Assembly (NCBI RefSeq): GCF_000004075.3
Contig: NC_026658.2
Coordinates: 4,898,001 to 4,962,000 of the forward strand
Origin: Cucumis sativus
Lineage: Eukaryota; Streptophyta; Magnoliopsida; Cucurbitales; Cucurbitaceae
Direction of reading: 5' to 3'
Length of the DNA stretch: 64,000 nt
Shown: positions 1 through 12,288 of the stretch, in pieces
Layout of the letters: every line of letters begins with the position of its first letter
How positions within the stretch are numbered: the stretch's first letter is position 1
Notes under the pieces: model-generated
Told to the model about the DNA's origin: nothing
The model's database searches: none
What the model saw: only the letters and a program-made list of their open reading frames with translations
Program-made: the position numbers and the translations under genes

Positions 1-1394
1 GAATAAAATGATCAAATTCTAAAGAATGAACCACATCGCATCAAATCAACAAAAATACAACATCAACTTAAGTTCAACACCACAAATCAAATTTTTCCGA
101 AAATCTCGTGTGAACAATCATATTTGTCATATTTGTAATAGGCAAAAAGGTCCTAAATTATTTTATCATCTAATACAATTTTTTATATTCTTTTATTCAT
201 ACAACAAAACGTGGATTCACATCATATTTTACTGTCTAACTTATTAAAGAAATAAAAAAATGGATAGAAATGTTTCGATCCTCCACCGAATAAAGTAAAA
301 AAAACCCTAAAATGAGGGCTTTTTCTCTAAAAAAAAAAAAAAGTAAAGCCATGGGAACCGCCCAAGAGGTCCCTTCTTTGTTTGTCAAATTATGAACATC
401 TATGCATCCTTTAATATATATATATATTTGACAATTCCTTATAAAAATAAAAAAGAAAAGAAGAAAAAAAGAAAAAAAGAAAAAAAAAATCTTCCCTCTT
501 CATGTGTTTATATATTTATTTGTCGGAATCTGAGTCATGTGTTGCTTCTTTTAAGTTCCTCTCTTTACTAAATTTAAACGAGTGGAGCAAATTTAAATAA
601 ATACTATTTCAATTTATTCATTTTTTAAAACTTTTTAACAATAATAATAATAATAAATCCTCCATTGAAGCTTTTCATGATCATATATAGTATAGCATAA
701 ATCACGAATATAATATATATATATCTCTTCTAAAAGATTTTTCCTTTTGTTAAAATATGAGTGATCCATAAATTCTTTATAGTTTCATCCTATAAATTTC
801 TAACTAATGCATGTGACATTCAAAGTGTGACAAAACAATTATCATTGCTTTACCACCCATTTACATACTCTTCCTCGTCTTCCTCATCTTTAATTAATTA
901 TTACACATCTTTCTATACATGAAGTAGATGCTTATTATAATCTACCTTCTGTTGTCTACTTTTTCTTTTATCTACCTGTATCATTCCTAATCATCTCATT
1001 CTTCTTTGTCATCACACTACGTGACGTTTAGAATGGTGAAAAAAACGTGTATTTCTAATGTTTTAACTCATCTCTGCTCTTTGAAATGCAATATCCTTTC
1101 CTTTGTATTAAGATGTAGTTCATAGATGAATTCCAAGACGAAATATATGAATTAATCGAGATCACATCGAAATAATTAAAGAGACATCTTGAATGTACAT
1201 GAAAAAGGTATAAAAGAAATGATAATAGTTACTACTCATATCAATAAGAGTGCGTTTTTTGGTGGTTACATGGAACATCAAAATTTAAGCTTGCTTGCTT
1301 TCGAGCAAATACTTTAATTTATATTAGATGAGTTCTTATGAATTTTTTAAAAAATATGTGAGTGGAGATAGGTAAGTAAATTTTTTTTAGTATA

Positions 1395-1470
1395 ACAGGA
1401 TTAAAAAGATGAAAGGATCGAACCTTCAACCTTTAGAGAAAAAGATTATGTTAATTACTATTGACCTACG
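1395..1470 (-). repeat. Possible SINE / tRNA-derived scrap
   Basis: On the minus strand GGTTCGATCC (about 1413-1422) matches the pol III B-box consensus. About 33 bases upstream, TAGGTCAATAG is an imperfect A-box. No cloverleaf can be folded, so this is not a functional tRNA gene. A similar weaker B-box-like stretch (GGTTCAAATTTC) lies on the minus strand near 44,828-44,842. The call rests on these two boxes only. Confidence 0.3.
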
Positions 1471-1887
1471 TTTACTTTTTTATAGTGGTTCTGATTTTAT
1501 CAAAATTTACCGATTTTAAAACTTTCTTTATGTTTTTCATTTTTAGTTTTTATTAAAAGTAATTATAATTGATTGCAATTTTCGGGATAATAATTTGGGA
1601 AACCAAAAGAAGCGCTGTGAATATTTGAGAAGATATTTTATCGATTGATTTATAGTCAAACACGCACAACTCTTGTAAAGATTATGACTCATGCACTATT
1701 TCTCTAAATTATAGAGCATTGTTAGACTAAAGGTTGTAGAGGCCAAATTCCGGTCTCTCTCCCTTTTAGCAATGTTTTATATTAATATAATCATGACCAG
1801 TGACCAAAGATATAGGTAACGTATACAGTTCGAATGTTTTCTGATTTTGTTTTCCGCTAAAAAAAAATTAGGAATAATAATTTATTA

Positions 1888-2080
1888 TATAACAACATTT
1901 TTGAAAAATTACAAATATAATAAAGTCTATCAGTGATATTGGTAATACTTCTATTAGTGATAGACTCTTATGATTTATCATACAAATATTTGCAACATGA
2001 TTTATTAGTGATTAACCGCTTATCATGATATATTTTGACAAACTTTGCTATATTTGCAATATTATTAATATGTTGCTATA
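1888..2080. mobile_element. MITE-like inverted-repeat element, copy 1
   Basis: This 193-bp segment begins TATAACAACATTTTTG and ends ATATGTTGCTATA. The outer ~37 bases at each end are imperfect reverse complements. The interior holds CTATCAGTGATA and TAGTGATAGACT half-palindromes. It is the same family as 25,119-25,309. Because the right flank (TACTTAATTA then TTTGAATCTAAT) is also shared by both copies, the true element edges lie some bases further out. It has no coding capacity. A non-autonomous DNA transposon is the likeliest explanation; the superfamily cannot be fixed because no clean target duplication was found. Confidence 0.6.
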
Positions 2081-3804
2081 TACTTAATTATTTTGAATCT
2101 AATAAGTATATTTTCGAAGTATTCCTTTTATCATTTAATTAATAGTTTTTTTTTTGAAAAAAAAACACACACTTAGAAAATATTACTCAAAACTTATACC
2201 AAACTCACCTCAATATATATCTTGTATGGCCCCAATCAAATGAAATCTATCATTAGCACAAAGGAAAAGAAATAAAATTATGGAAGGAATGAAAATACAC
2301 ACACAAAAACAGGTCACACATAGTTTTCATTATCCTATATTTTAATTAATTCATAAGATTCTAATAACCTTTTTGGAAAACTATATTATCAACAAAACAA
2401 GTTATTGGCATATAAGATAAAAATCATATCATGTTCACAAAATGGTTTTGAATAATGTATAAGCTAGCCTAAAAAGAAAATTAAATTAAATAATAAGCCC
2501 TCAACTAAACTTTAGTTAGTGAACTTAATTTATTGGAAAATGATCATACTTAATTAATTAATGAATATAAAAGTAAAGATGAATGGAAGGCAAAATGAAT
2601 GATGATTATGATTTACTATGTTGAAATATATAATCTTTTTCTTCCTCATCATCTTCTTATTCTCTCTTAAGTCTTCACAGTATGATCAAATACAAGGAGA
2701 CTTGGATTCTTCTTCCTCTCTTCTACTTTCCAATATCCAAAGTGTATCATATAATTAAGTGAATTCCCCTTTTTCTTCATGAGTGTTGTAATCATTAACT
2801 CTTTTCTTTTAATTTTAAATATATATAGTGGTACATTTCATTTGACAAAGTGTTCGTCATAATTTTTCTCCAACAAAAAAAATTATCAAAGGAACTAACT
2901 CCACAAATATTCGAGTTGGGTTGAGTAAATCTTTTATTATACAATTGAGTGAGTTATTGTACAAAAATGAGTACAACCCTAAATGTAACGTGATTTTCTC
3001 TTTTCTTTTGTAGTAATAAAAAAAGTGTGTGAGAACTACCCCATTAGTAAGAGCAAGAAAGATATTAAAACGTTGATGTTGATGTCGACGACAAAATTAG
3101 AATTTCAATTCTACACGTATATGCTATATATTACATATAAAATGTTGACACATGGTGATGGATGTTTCTACCATGGGAAGAAATTATAGCTAGAAGTTAT
3201 TTCAATTAATTAACAGTACTTAAAGTTGTTTCTAGAGATCTCAAGCTAAGTTACTTTATTTGGTTCCAAAAAAATTAAAGTAAACTAAGATATTTATGAA
3301 TATTAGATATATAATGTTATTAGTATTTATATACATATTTCGATTAATAGATGATATGACTTTACATTTTATGAGTAAAATTATACAATAGGTTGAAGGT
3401 ATCAAATAATCTTTTAAATACTGATGTATTTGATTTGTATAGATAATACTGATGACTTTATTGACATATTCGATAAATATTTTAATGCTTAACCAAGATC
3501 TATATATAGTTGTCTAACCATAGATCACAACCAACTTCCATTAACTTTTTAAATTATGATGTGAATAACATGTAATTAACAGTCCAAGGCTCAACATTGA
3601 TAGATAAACCATTTAAAATTTTACTTATCTATTAATTATATTATTTATTTCAAACGAACTAGATCTCAATATAACATGTAACAATCCTAAGCTCAAGATT
3701 CTACCCCAGCTTCAAAATCAACATAATTTGACATGGTAGCTTTTTGACATCTTCTTGCACAATTTGGTCGTGTTGTCATGCTTATCTCAAATGACGAGTG
3801 AAAA

Positions 3805-3902
3805 TAAATATTATTATCTTTACTAATCAACATAGACTTTTATAACTATATATAGTAAGTAAATATTCTTTATCTCTATACTAATCAACATAGACTTTTA
3901 TA
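3805..3902. repeat. Short tandem duplication
   Basis: The segment with ACTAATCAACATAGACTTTT occurs twice, about 57 bp apart, each time preceded by a TAAATATT-type stretch. It is a local duplication with no visible coding or transposon feature. Confidence 0.6.
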
Positions 3903-4383
3903 TAGCATATGTCTTGTCCTTATAAGTCGGATAGTTGTTGGAAAAAAAGACCTTATAATTAAGAGATGATTGAATAACATAACTCAACTTCCACGAACTA
4001 CAATAACTATTATTGAACTTTACGCATTTATAATAAAAAAAAACTTCATCATCCTCTCTAAATCTCTATAATGTTTTCAAACTCTTCAAACTAAACAAAC
4101 TATGTATTCCAAACACGAACTTGTTAACTTCAAACTTGAAAACTGAGCTATACACTCATTACGCTCTAAACCCTCAAGGTTTTAGAGGGAGAAAGGGGTT
4201 AAGTAGGTTTAATATTAAAGAATGGTGAAGAAAGCAAGTGTGAGAATAAACAAAGAGAAAAGCAAAGATGGTGGAATCCCATCAGGGGGAGAGAGAAATT
4301 AAAAACCAAAAGGAAAAGAAAAAGAAAGCTCCAAACTTTCTCTCTATTCATCAAACCATAATCCTAACTTTCCCCTCTCTCTC

Positions 4384-4390
4384 TATATAT
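4384..4390 (+). promoter_or_regulatory. Probable TATA box of ABCG14
   Basis: TATATAT sits in a pyrimidine-rich stretch about 200 bases before the chosen start codon at 4583. That would place transcription start near 4415 and give a leader of roughly 170 bases rich in CTCTCT. Inferred from position and composition only. Confidence 0.4.
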
Positions 4391-4582
4391 TTCCTTTCTT
4401 CTCTCCCACTTTCTTTCCAACACTCACTTCTTAATTAACTCTTTTATAATTTACTCTCTCCTTCCTCTCTCTCTTTTTTGTCATTTCATTCCTTCTTACA
4501 TATACAAGATTATACAAACAACACCAAGCTCATCCATATCAAAGGCCAAATTTCTTCTTCCATTTCAGAAATTAATAGAAAG

Positions 4583-7500
4583 ATGTCTGACGTAGCTCAA
4601 AACGACGCCGTCTTTGCCTATCCTTTTCATGTTGACTCTCATAATACTCAAGATAATAATAACAATAACAATAATAATCTTCACCAACTTCCTCTCCTTA
4701 CGGTTACTCTCAAGGTCCATTTCCTTTCTCTCTATTTTTTTTTTTTCATTTCTTAAACTTATGAATTTTGAATTTTTAGTACTGTTTTCTGTTAATTAAA
4801 GATGGAAAACAATAGGAATTGATGCCATTTTTCTTATTAATTAATTTAATTTGGAATTTTCAGTTTGAAGAAATTGTTTACAAAGTGAAGTTAGAAGGGA
4901 AAGGCGGCAGCTGCTGGGGTGGCGGTGGCGGCAGTTCATGGGGAGCTGCGGCCAACAGAGAGAAAACCATTCTCAATGGCTTAAGCGGCGTTGTATTCCC
5001 TGGCGAAATCCTCGCCATGCTCGGTCCTTCCGGCAGTGGAAAAACTACCCTTTTAACTGCCCTCGGTGGCCGTCTCTCCGGGAAACTCTCCGGAAAAATA
5101 ACTTATAATGGTCAACCATTTTCCGGCGCCACCAAACGCCGAACTGGCTTCGTGGCGCAAGACGACGTTTTATACCCTCATTTAACGGTTGCCGAAACTC
5201 TACTCTTCACAGCTCTCCTCCGCCTTCCTTCCTCCCTAACCGCTGACGAAAAAGCCGAAGCGGTTGAGCGAGTTATCTCCGAGTTGGGCCTAACTCGCTG
5301 CCGCAATAGCATGATCGGCGGCCCACTTTTCCGAGGAATCTCTGGCGGAGAGAAAAAAAGAGTGAGCATCGGTCAAGAGATGTTGATCAACCCAAGCTTG
5401 CTTTTACTCGACGAACCCACCTCCGGTTTAGACTCGACCACTGCCATGAAAATCATCACCACCGTAAAACGTCTCGCCGCTGGTGGACGGACCATCGTGA
5501 CGACCATTCATCAACCGTCAAGCCGGCTATACCATATGTTTGATAAGGTGGTTTTGTTGTCGGAAGGAAGCCCAATTTACTATGGTTCAGCTTCAAACGC
5601 CATGGATTATTTCTCCTCCATTGGATTCTCAACCTCCATTACCATTAATCCAGCTGATCTTCTTCTTGATCTTGCAAATGGTATGTATTTTTTCTAAAAA
5701 AAAATGCAATTGTTTTTATACATCCCACTTGTATATCTCAAATTTAACACGTAACAAATTATGATCAACTAACATGTAAAGAATGAAAAAGAAAATAATG
5801 CAGTGGAGACACTAAATATTTTTCTTTTCTAAACATAGGTATTATATTAGGTATAGCAATATGCACAAAGGGAAAGGAGAAAAAAAAAGTTGGGTTGGGA
5901 ATTTTCATTTTCACTTTTATTTTTCTAAAAAAATGAATTTGTTTGTCCTTTTTTTCTCTTTATAATACTGAAATCATGTGTAGGCCATTTAATCACTTGG
6001 CCTACTTCTACACATTTTGATGCTTTCAAACCTTTTCCACTCATTTTAAAATTTGGACCCTTCCAACATCTCTTTCTTTAACAATCAATTATCAATCTTT
6101 AACGATCAATTATCAACTTTAATTTTAGAATGATAATTAATGTCTTGATGACATGTATCGTCTTATGAAGATAAATTTCTTTTATAATAATTTAAATTTG
6201 ATTGAAAAGCAATTTAATAAATATAGTTTTGTTTTCGTTGTAATTAATAATAGGAATCGCCCCTGATTCAAAGTATGCAAACGAGGGAGGAGAGAATATG
6301 GAACAAGAGCAAAAGAGTGTGAAGGAAGCCCTAATTTCAGCTTATGAGAAGAACATTTCCTCCACATTGAAGGCTGAGCTTTGTAGTTTGGATGCAAATA
6401 ACTTCAACAACTATGCAAAAGATGCCTCAAGTAAGCTCTCAATCTCATAAAACCTTTAATTAGTTCTTTTATGTTTACAAATATATCTCGTCTTTTAAAC
6501 GGAAGTTTGTTTGAAATGACTTTCAAAATGTCACTTTTTTTTATAAAAAAATTTATTCCCTAATCATCTAGTGATATGGGTCAAATAGATTAAAAAAAAA
6601 TCATTTCTGACCAAATAAAACCATGAAAAAAAAGTTTTATAAATAGGAAGTGAGGGAAAATTGGATAATGAATATGACACCACCAACACACCACACAACA
6701 ACACCACTTTTTATACATCAATTTAAAGTAATAAAATGTAAAGTATTCTTTATCACCTTGTAATTAAATTGTGATTATATATATATAATGAAATGAATAA
6801 AGAAGATTTTTTAAGGAAAATGATTTGAAAGGAATTGGATTCCAATTAATAATTAATTGATTAAAAAAATGTTTTAATAATGTGGGTGTAGAAAGAGAAA
6901 AGAGATCAAGAGAAGAGTGGTGCACAAGCTGGTGGTATCAATTCAGAGTGCTATTGCAAAGAGGGTTAAAGGAGAGAAGGTATGATGCCTTCAATAGGCT
7001 AAGGATTTTTCAAGTCATAAGTGTGGCCACTCTTGGTGGACTCCTTTGGTGGCACACTCCAACATCTCACATTGAGGACCGTGTAAGAATCCCTTCCTTT
7101 TTTTTTTCTTCTTTCCATTTTTTTCCTTCTCGAATTTTAGGTGGAAAGGTTGGTAGAATTAAAGCTCCTATAACTCGTCAACTTAAGTAATGGAATACTT
7201 TAAATTCATTATCTGGTATTTCGAATGACGAAGTATAAGAGCATTGTTTTTACATTATTAATTTACAATTTTAATATATATAGATAAACTTTAATCTCAG
7301 TGACTCCTCTTTTAATTTGTAATATGATATTGTTATCTCTAATAATAAATTGTGTTCTCTTGTTTTGTCTATAGATAGATGTAGTTAGCATGTTATTGTT
7401 AGTGCACTATGTAAATCTTTGTGTTAATTCTTTTATATCTTCTATGCTTTTTTTGCTTTATCTTTATTTGTCGAATTTGTAGCCTTAAGCTTTTAGGTTA

Positions 7501-8213
7501 ATTAGTGATTTTAATGTATAATTTTGTTATTTCTAATGACTTCTACATGTTTGATGTTTCAGATAGCATTGTTGTTCTTCTTCTCGGTCTTTTGGGGCTT
7601 CTACCCACTTTACAATGCAGTGTTCACCTTCCCACAAGAACGTACCATGCTAATCAAAGAGCGGTCTTCTGGCATGTATCGTCTCTCGTCTTACTTCCTC
7701 GCTCGAACTGTTGGTGACTTACCTTTAGAACTAGCACTCCCAACAGCCTTCGTCTTCATTATCTACTTCATGGGTGGTCTCGACCCCCACCCTACTACCT
7801 TCCTCCTCTCCCTCCTCATCGTCCTTTATAGCGTCCTTGTCTCACAAAGTCTTGGCTTGGCCTTTGGTGCCATTCTCATGGATGTCAAGCAAGCCACGAC
7901 TCTCGCATCTGTCACCACCCTAGTCTTCCTCATTGCAGGCGGTTACTACATTCAACAGATCCCTCCATTCATTGTTTGGCTCAAGTATCTGAGCTATAGC
8001 TACTATTGTTACAAGCTTTTGTTGGGTGTGCAATACCACAACGGGGACGTTTATGAGTGTGGGAAAGGGGAGTTTTGTCAGGTGGTTGATTTTCCAGCTG
8101 TTAAATCAGTTGGGTTGGACCGACTTTGGGTTGATGTTTGTATAATGGCACTCATGTTGGTTGGCTACCGGCTCATCGCATACTTGGCTCTTCATAGGGT
8201 GAGATTGAGATGA
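4583..8213 (+). CDS. ABCG14: ABCG14-type half-size ABC transporter (WBC family)
   Basis: Coding exons are 4583-4714, 4864-5680, 6254-6430, 6892-7082 and 7563-8213; all junctions are GT-AG and in phase, giving 655 aa. The nucleotide-binding domain comes first (reverse ABCG order): Walker A GPSGSGKT near residue 98, signature ISGGEKKR near 203, Walker [13 protein letters not shown] near 223 and the switch histidine in TTIHQPS near 257. The last exon carries the membrane domain with several hydrophobic helices. I recognise close agreement along the whole length with Arabidopsis ABCG14, including the end HRVRLR. That family member is a plasma-membrane exporter needed for root-to-shoot movement of trans-zeatin cytokinins; half-size ABCG proteins work as dimers. 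The start at 4583 opens MSDVAQND and fits the family; an upstream in-frame extension has no ATG. A Gly-rich insert (residues about 55-65) is a local difference. Cytokinin transport is inferred by orthology. Confidence 0.95.
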
Positions 8214-8412
8214 ACAATTAAGAGGGCTTTTTTCTTTTTTGGGTAATGGTTGTATGCTTTGAAATTTGTTTTGTTATGGTGTCTTGGGATGGAGATCAAA
8301 TTTATGGTTTCTCTTTCTCTTTCTATAACTCTTTTGTTGAATGTTGTATCATCGAAAGCCAAATAAGGGCAAAGTTGGAAGAGTCTTCACTTTCTTCGAT
8401 CAAATCATCAGC

Positions 8413-8439
8413 TATATATATATATATTTATATATATAA
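8413..8439. repeat. (TA)n microsatellite
   Basis: An interrupted run of TA dinucleotides lies about 200 bases beyond the ABCG14 stop codon, probably in the 3' UTR. Confidence 0.8.
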
Positions 8440-10889
8440 TGATAGAATAGTTTTACAATGATGGTGGTAATAAGTATAATTTTGGATTAATTTTGTGTAG
8501 TTTTATGATATGAATTTAGTTTTTGCTATATTTGTATGACTTGGATAAACATTGTACATCATATTTTATTCTTTAAATTTATTTTAGTATATTAAACATA
8601 TATTTAATACAATAAAAAAATTTGAAAATATTTATAAAATATAGTATAATTGATTAAATTCATAGTTTTTCTCATCTAAAAATCCTACCCTTTTTCTTTT
8701 TCTTTTTTCTTTTTCTTTTTTGTTATAATCTGTTCTTTTATATATTAATTAATATGTGTATGTGTGTGTGATTTAGCCCAATAAATTTGAAACTAGAATT
8801 GTGGGCTTCTTGTCGAGGTGCCAAAATGGCCAAAATAAACAACAAACATAGCAACCAAAAGAAAAAAAGAAAGAAGCAAAATAGCATTTAGAATATGCCT
8901 ACAAAACAACCTAAGAAGCAGAGGAATTAGCCATATGAAAAAATGAGTCATATTTGTGATAGAATGAATTAATTCACATGTGATTTCTTTTTTATATATA
9001 AATGATTTACTAAACTTATGTAATAGTTTTACTTGAAACACCACGTATATATCGTTCATTTACTCATTAATATTGTCGCAATGTGTTCAAAATAACACGG
9101 AGCGATCGACGTTCATAGAATGTTTGGTTTTTAAAACAAAACATAAGTCATCACTAATCCTTTTTATGGTGTGATTGGACAACAAAATTATTAACGTAAT
9201 TGTATTATTTTTAGGTGATATTATTATAATATTATTTCCTTAATTAAGCATATTTCTTTTTGGTTATATATAGGTTTGTACCTCTACTAAATTATCAATG
9301 AAATAGAGATTCATTTCGTAGAAAACAACATAAATAAAGTAAACAAGTTTAAATAAATTATATAAAAAAAAAAAACATCGTAGGCAAAAACTATTAGCAA
9401 TCTACTACACACGTTTAGAAAATAGTTGCCAAATTTCAAATCTTTTTAAAATAATGTCTTATTTTACCTCTCACTATAATTCCTATATATATTCAAAGCA
9501 ATGAGCTCAAAAAATAAGTCGAGAGTATTTCATTAATTAGACTATATTAAAAAAAAATCTCAATTCAAGAAAGTGTAATTTCTCAAAATCTGTGATCTAA
9601 ATAGCTTTCTGATAAAGAGATGATTTTTTAAACATTAATTAAAATCATATTTTTAATTAAATCTTGTCCTTTCAAAGATGTGACCTCACTCAAGAATTTA
9701 GGAAATTAGACTCCAAAATTTTATAGATTTCGTCGTAGAATTTTGGTTAAGAAAAACGATATAAGTTATTAAAAAATGTTGGTTAGAAAACTTTATTAAA
9801 TCATATATTAAATTTTTAACGTTTCAAAAACATAAAAATTTATAACTTTAAAAGGAAAATTTTCTAAATGATTTTTTTAATTTTAAAAATAGAAGAATTG
9901 ACAAACTAATTACGGTCCATAACAAAATTTTAATCCACCCAAAATGGATATCCAAAATTTTAATCTAAGTCCAAATGATTTTTTTTTTTTTTTTTTTTTG
10001 CTATAGGATCTAAATACTTTTTATTTTCTTCTATTTTTTTTCGTTAATTTTCAATTTATATAAAGAAAGAAAAAAAAGTTTCGTGAAAGATTTTAAAATT
10101 TAGAAATATTTAAATGAGAAGGATTTTAAAATATTGAAATTTTAACCACAAACATTTATAAATTTTAGATACGAATAAAAATGAGACTATTAGTGTACAT
10201 GTACACATTGCAATATGAGTATTTTTTCTAAACAAATAAAAAACATTACTTATGACATATTAATCTTTATTCTATATCTTAAAATTATATTACTTAAAAT
10301 ATTTTTTTTTTGAAGAATTAAAAAACTAATTACGATCCATAATAAAAAAAGTTTTGCATTGTCTCATCCTCACAATTATTACGTAAATTATATTTATAAA
10401 ACAATTTATCTATTTACACAAATGGTAATATGTTTTTAAAAAAATTCAAATTAGCCTACAAAATGACTTGATCAAAAAGTTCAATCAAGTTATAGTGAAA
10501 AGAAAATATTATAAAAGTTCAAATGTTGAAATTGTAACAAAAAAATAATACTGTATATAAATGACTCATTTAAACTTTATTTTATATCTTTAATATTGTT
10601 ATTTTTTAAATTAACCACCGGATACTATTTATTCATTTCAGCAACAATATATATTAACAAGGTTCTCACGTGCAACGCACGATAAAAATTTCTAGTATTT
10701 TAAAAGTAGCACAAATTAGAAAACTCATAATTTTGCTTTTCTTGAAACCAATCTTGACTGAGATCGACCTCCAGATTCTTTTCAAATTCGAGAAAACCTT
10801 TTGAAAGGATTTCTCTCGGTCTCTCTTGGCCGAGTGCATCACCGAGATTGAACTTTAATTTAAACTAATTGACCTAGCTAAAAATGACT

Positions 10890-11260
10890 AACCTCGAGAT
10901 CATACTACATAATGCATATGTTTTTTTAGCTCAAGGTCATCTCGAGGCAACTTTGGCCTAAGAACATTGACATAATTGGAAAAATTGACAATATAATTGG
11001 CATAATGTTTATGTATTATGATCTCGGGGTAACTTTGGCTCGGAATCATTGACATAATTGGAGAAATTGACAATATCATTGACATAATAATGCTTATGTA
11101 GTATGATATCGAAGGAATCTTAATGCAACTTTGGCTTGGGATCGTTAACATAGTTGGAAAAATTGACAATATCATCAACATAATGCTTATTATCGGGGCC
11201 ATCTCAGGGCAGCTTGGGCCAAGGATCATTGACATAATTGCTTAACTTTTTCAGCTCGAT
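10890..11260. repeat. Degenerate tandem array, units of about 82-96 bp
   Basis: GACATAATTGGA or a close variant recurs at 10,969, 11,051, 11,147 and 11,231. Between anchors, blocks recur in the same order: AAATTGACAATAT, CATAATG..TTATG, TATGATCTCG/TATGATATCG and AACTTTGGC. This indicates about four diverged units. The apparent 111-codon minus-strand frame across it has repeated residues and is a by-product of the array, not a gene. Confidence 0.7.
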
Positions 11261-11317
11261 GCATATCGAGGCCACGATGGTTAGAGAACAGTTAACCTTA
11301 ATGCAGAAGAAATTGAG

Positions 11318-11443
11318 ATTTATGTGTTCTAAAGTCTCATAATTTATTAGTTGATTAGTTTAATGGTTAATTATGCAATATTAATTAAAAAAATCCAAGG
11401 TTATTGTATGATATTGGATAAAAAGACTTTAGAACACATAAAT
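11318..11443. repeat. 126-bp inverted-repeat element with perfect 20-bp arms
   Basis: ATTTATGTGTTCTAAAGTCT (11,318-11,337) is the exact reverse complement of 11,424-11,443. The 86-bp spacer is AT-rich. It could be a short MITE or a hairpin-forming sequence; no clear target-site duplication flanks it. Confidence 0.6.
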
Positions 11444-12288
11444 TCCAACAAGACTCTAGCGGCAAATTTGGGGCGAAAAGAATTAACCTCAATTTCATAT
11501 TTTTAACTAAAAAAGTTCAATCTCAACGATGGAGTCGGAGTTAAATTGTTCAAAAAAAAAAGGATAAAATGTGAGAGTTGAGGTTGAGTTTGAACTCGAG
11601 AAAAATAAAATTAAGAATTTTTTAATTTAAAATATAAAAGTAAAAATGTGATTGTTTGGTGGATTTACGTTTTTGTTGTATGAATATATTTGAAAGTTAA
11701 GATTAGAGCATTTATTTAAATTTGGAAAAGCTTAAAGGAAAAAAAAATGTATTAATAAAAGAGGAAAAAAATTGGTCCGGTGGCAGTGGCTGGCAGAGCA
11801 GCTCGTCGCTGAAGTTGGATCTGAATCTGATCATCCGATGAGTTCGAGATCAGAAAGTGGCGAAGAACATGGAAAAACTTTGATTTTATCTAATTTTATT
11901 GCTCAATTGCTTCTTTCAGGTCACTCTTAATCCTTAAACCTAACCTTAATACATCACATACACTCTTATTTCTTCTTCTTTTTCTTCTTCTTCTTCCTCC
12001 TCATTTTTGTATCCTCACAATTCAGCAATTTCATCTCTCCCATTCATCTTCTCCACTTCCCTTCTTCTTTCTTTCCATTTATTTTGATCGATCCCTCTAG
12101 TCAACCCTTGAACGAATTTCATTTTGAAAATCCCCCCATTCTCTCTTTCTCTCTACTCTACTTTTGGGAGAAACTGCGAGTTTGGGGATCACTTTGATCT
12201 ACAATTAGGAATTTCACTTCTTATGTTGATGGATTTTTGTGGGTTTTTGAGGAATTTTTAAACTCTTCTCCCAAATCAGAGAAAAAAA

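Larger units (their letters stand above)
1..4380. other. Intergenic, AT-rich, no gene seen
   Basis: No open frame here resembles a known protein; the longest is about 73 codons with low-complexity content. The stretch contains a MITE-like element (1888-2080), a possible tRNA-derived SINE scrap near 1400-1470, a short duplicated segment at 3805-3902, and a motif near 88-110 shared with 23,981-24,003. Some of the final 400 bases may be the ABCG14 promoter. Confidence 0.6.
8214..11760. other. Intergenic between ABCG14 and apyrase gene
   Basis: The first few hundred bases probably contain the ABCG14 3' UTR and a TA microsatellite (8413-8439). The rest is AT-rich without supportable genes. It contains a decayed tandem array (10,890-11,260) and an inverted repeat (11,318-11,443). 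Confidence 0.6.

Noticed and set aside
1395-1470. Functional tRNA gene on the minus strand
   Set aside because: Only B-box-like and poor A-box-like motifs are present; no acceptor stem or anticodon arm can be drawn.
10900-11235. 111-codon minus-strand frame as a gene
   Set aside because: Its residues repeat because it lies over the decayed tandem array. It has no known domain.
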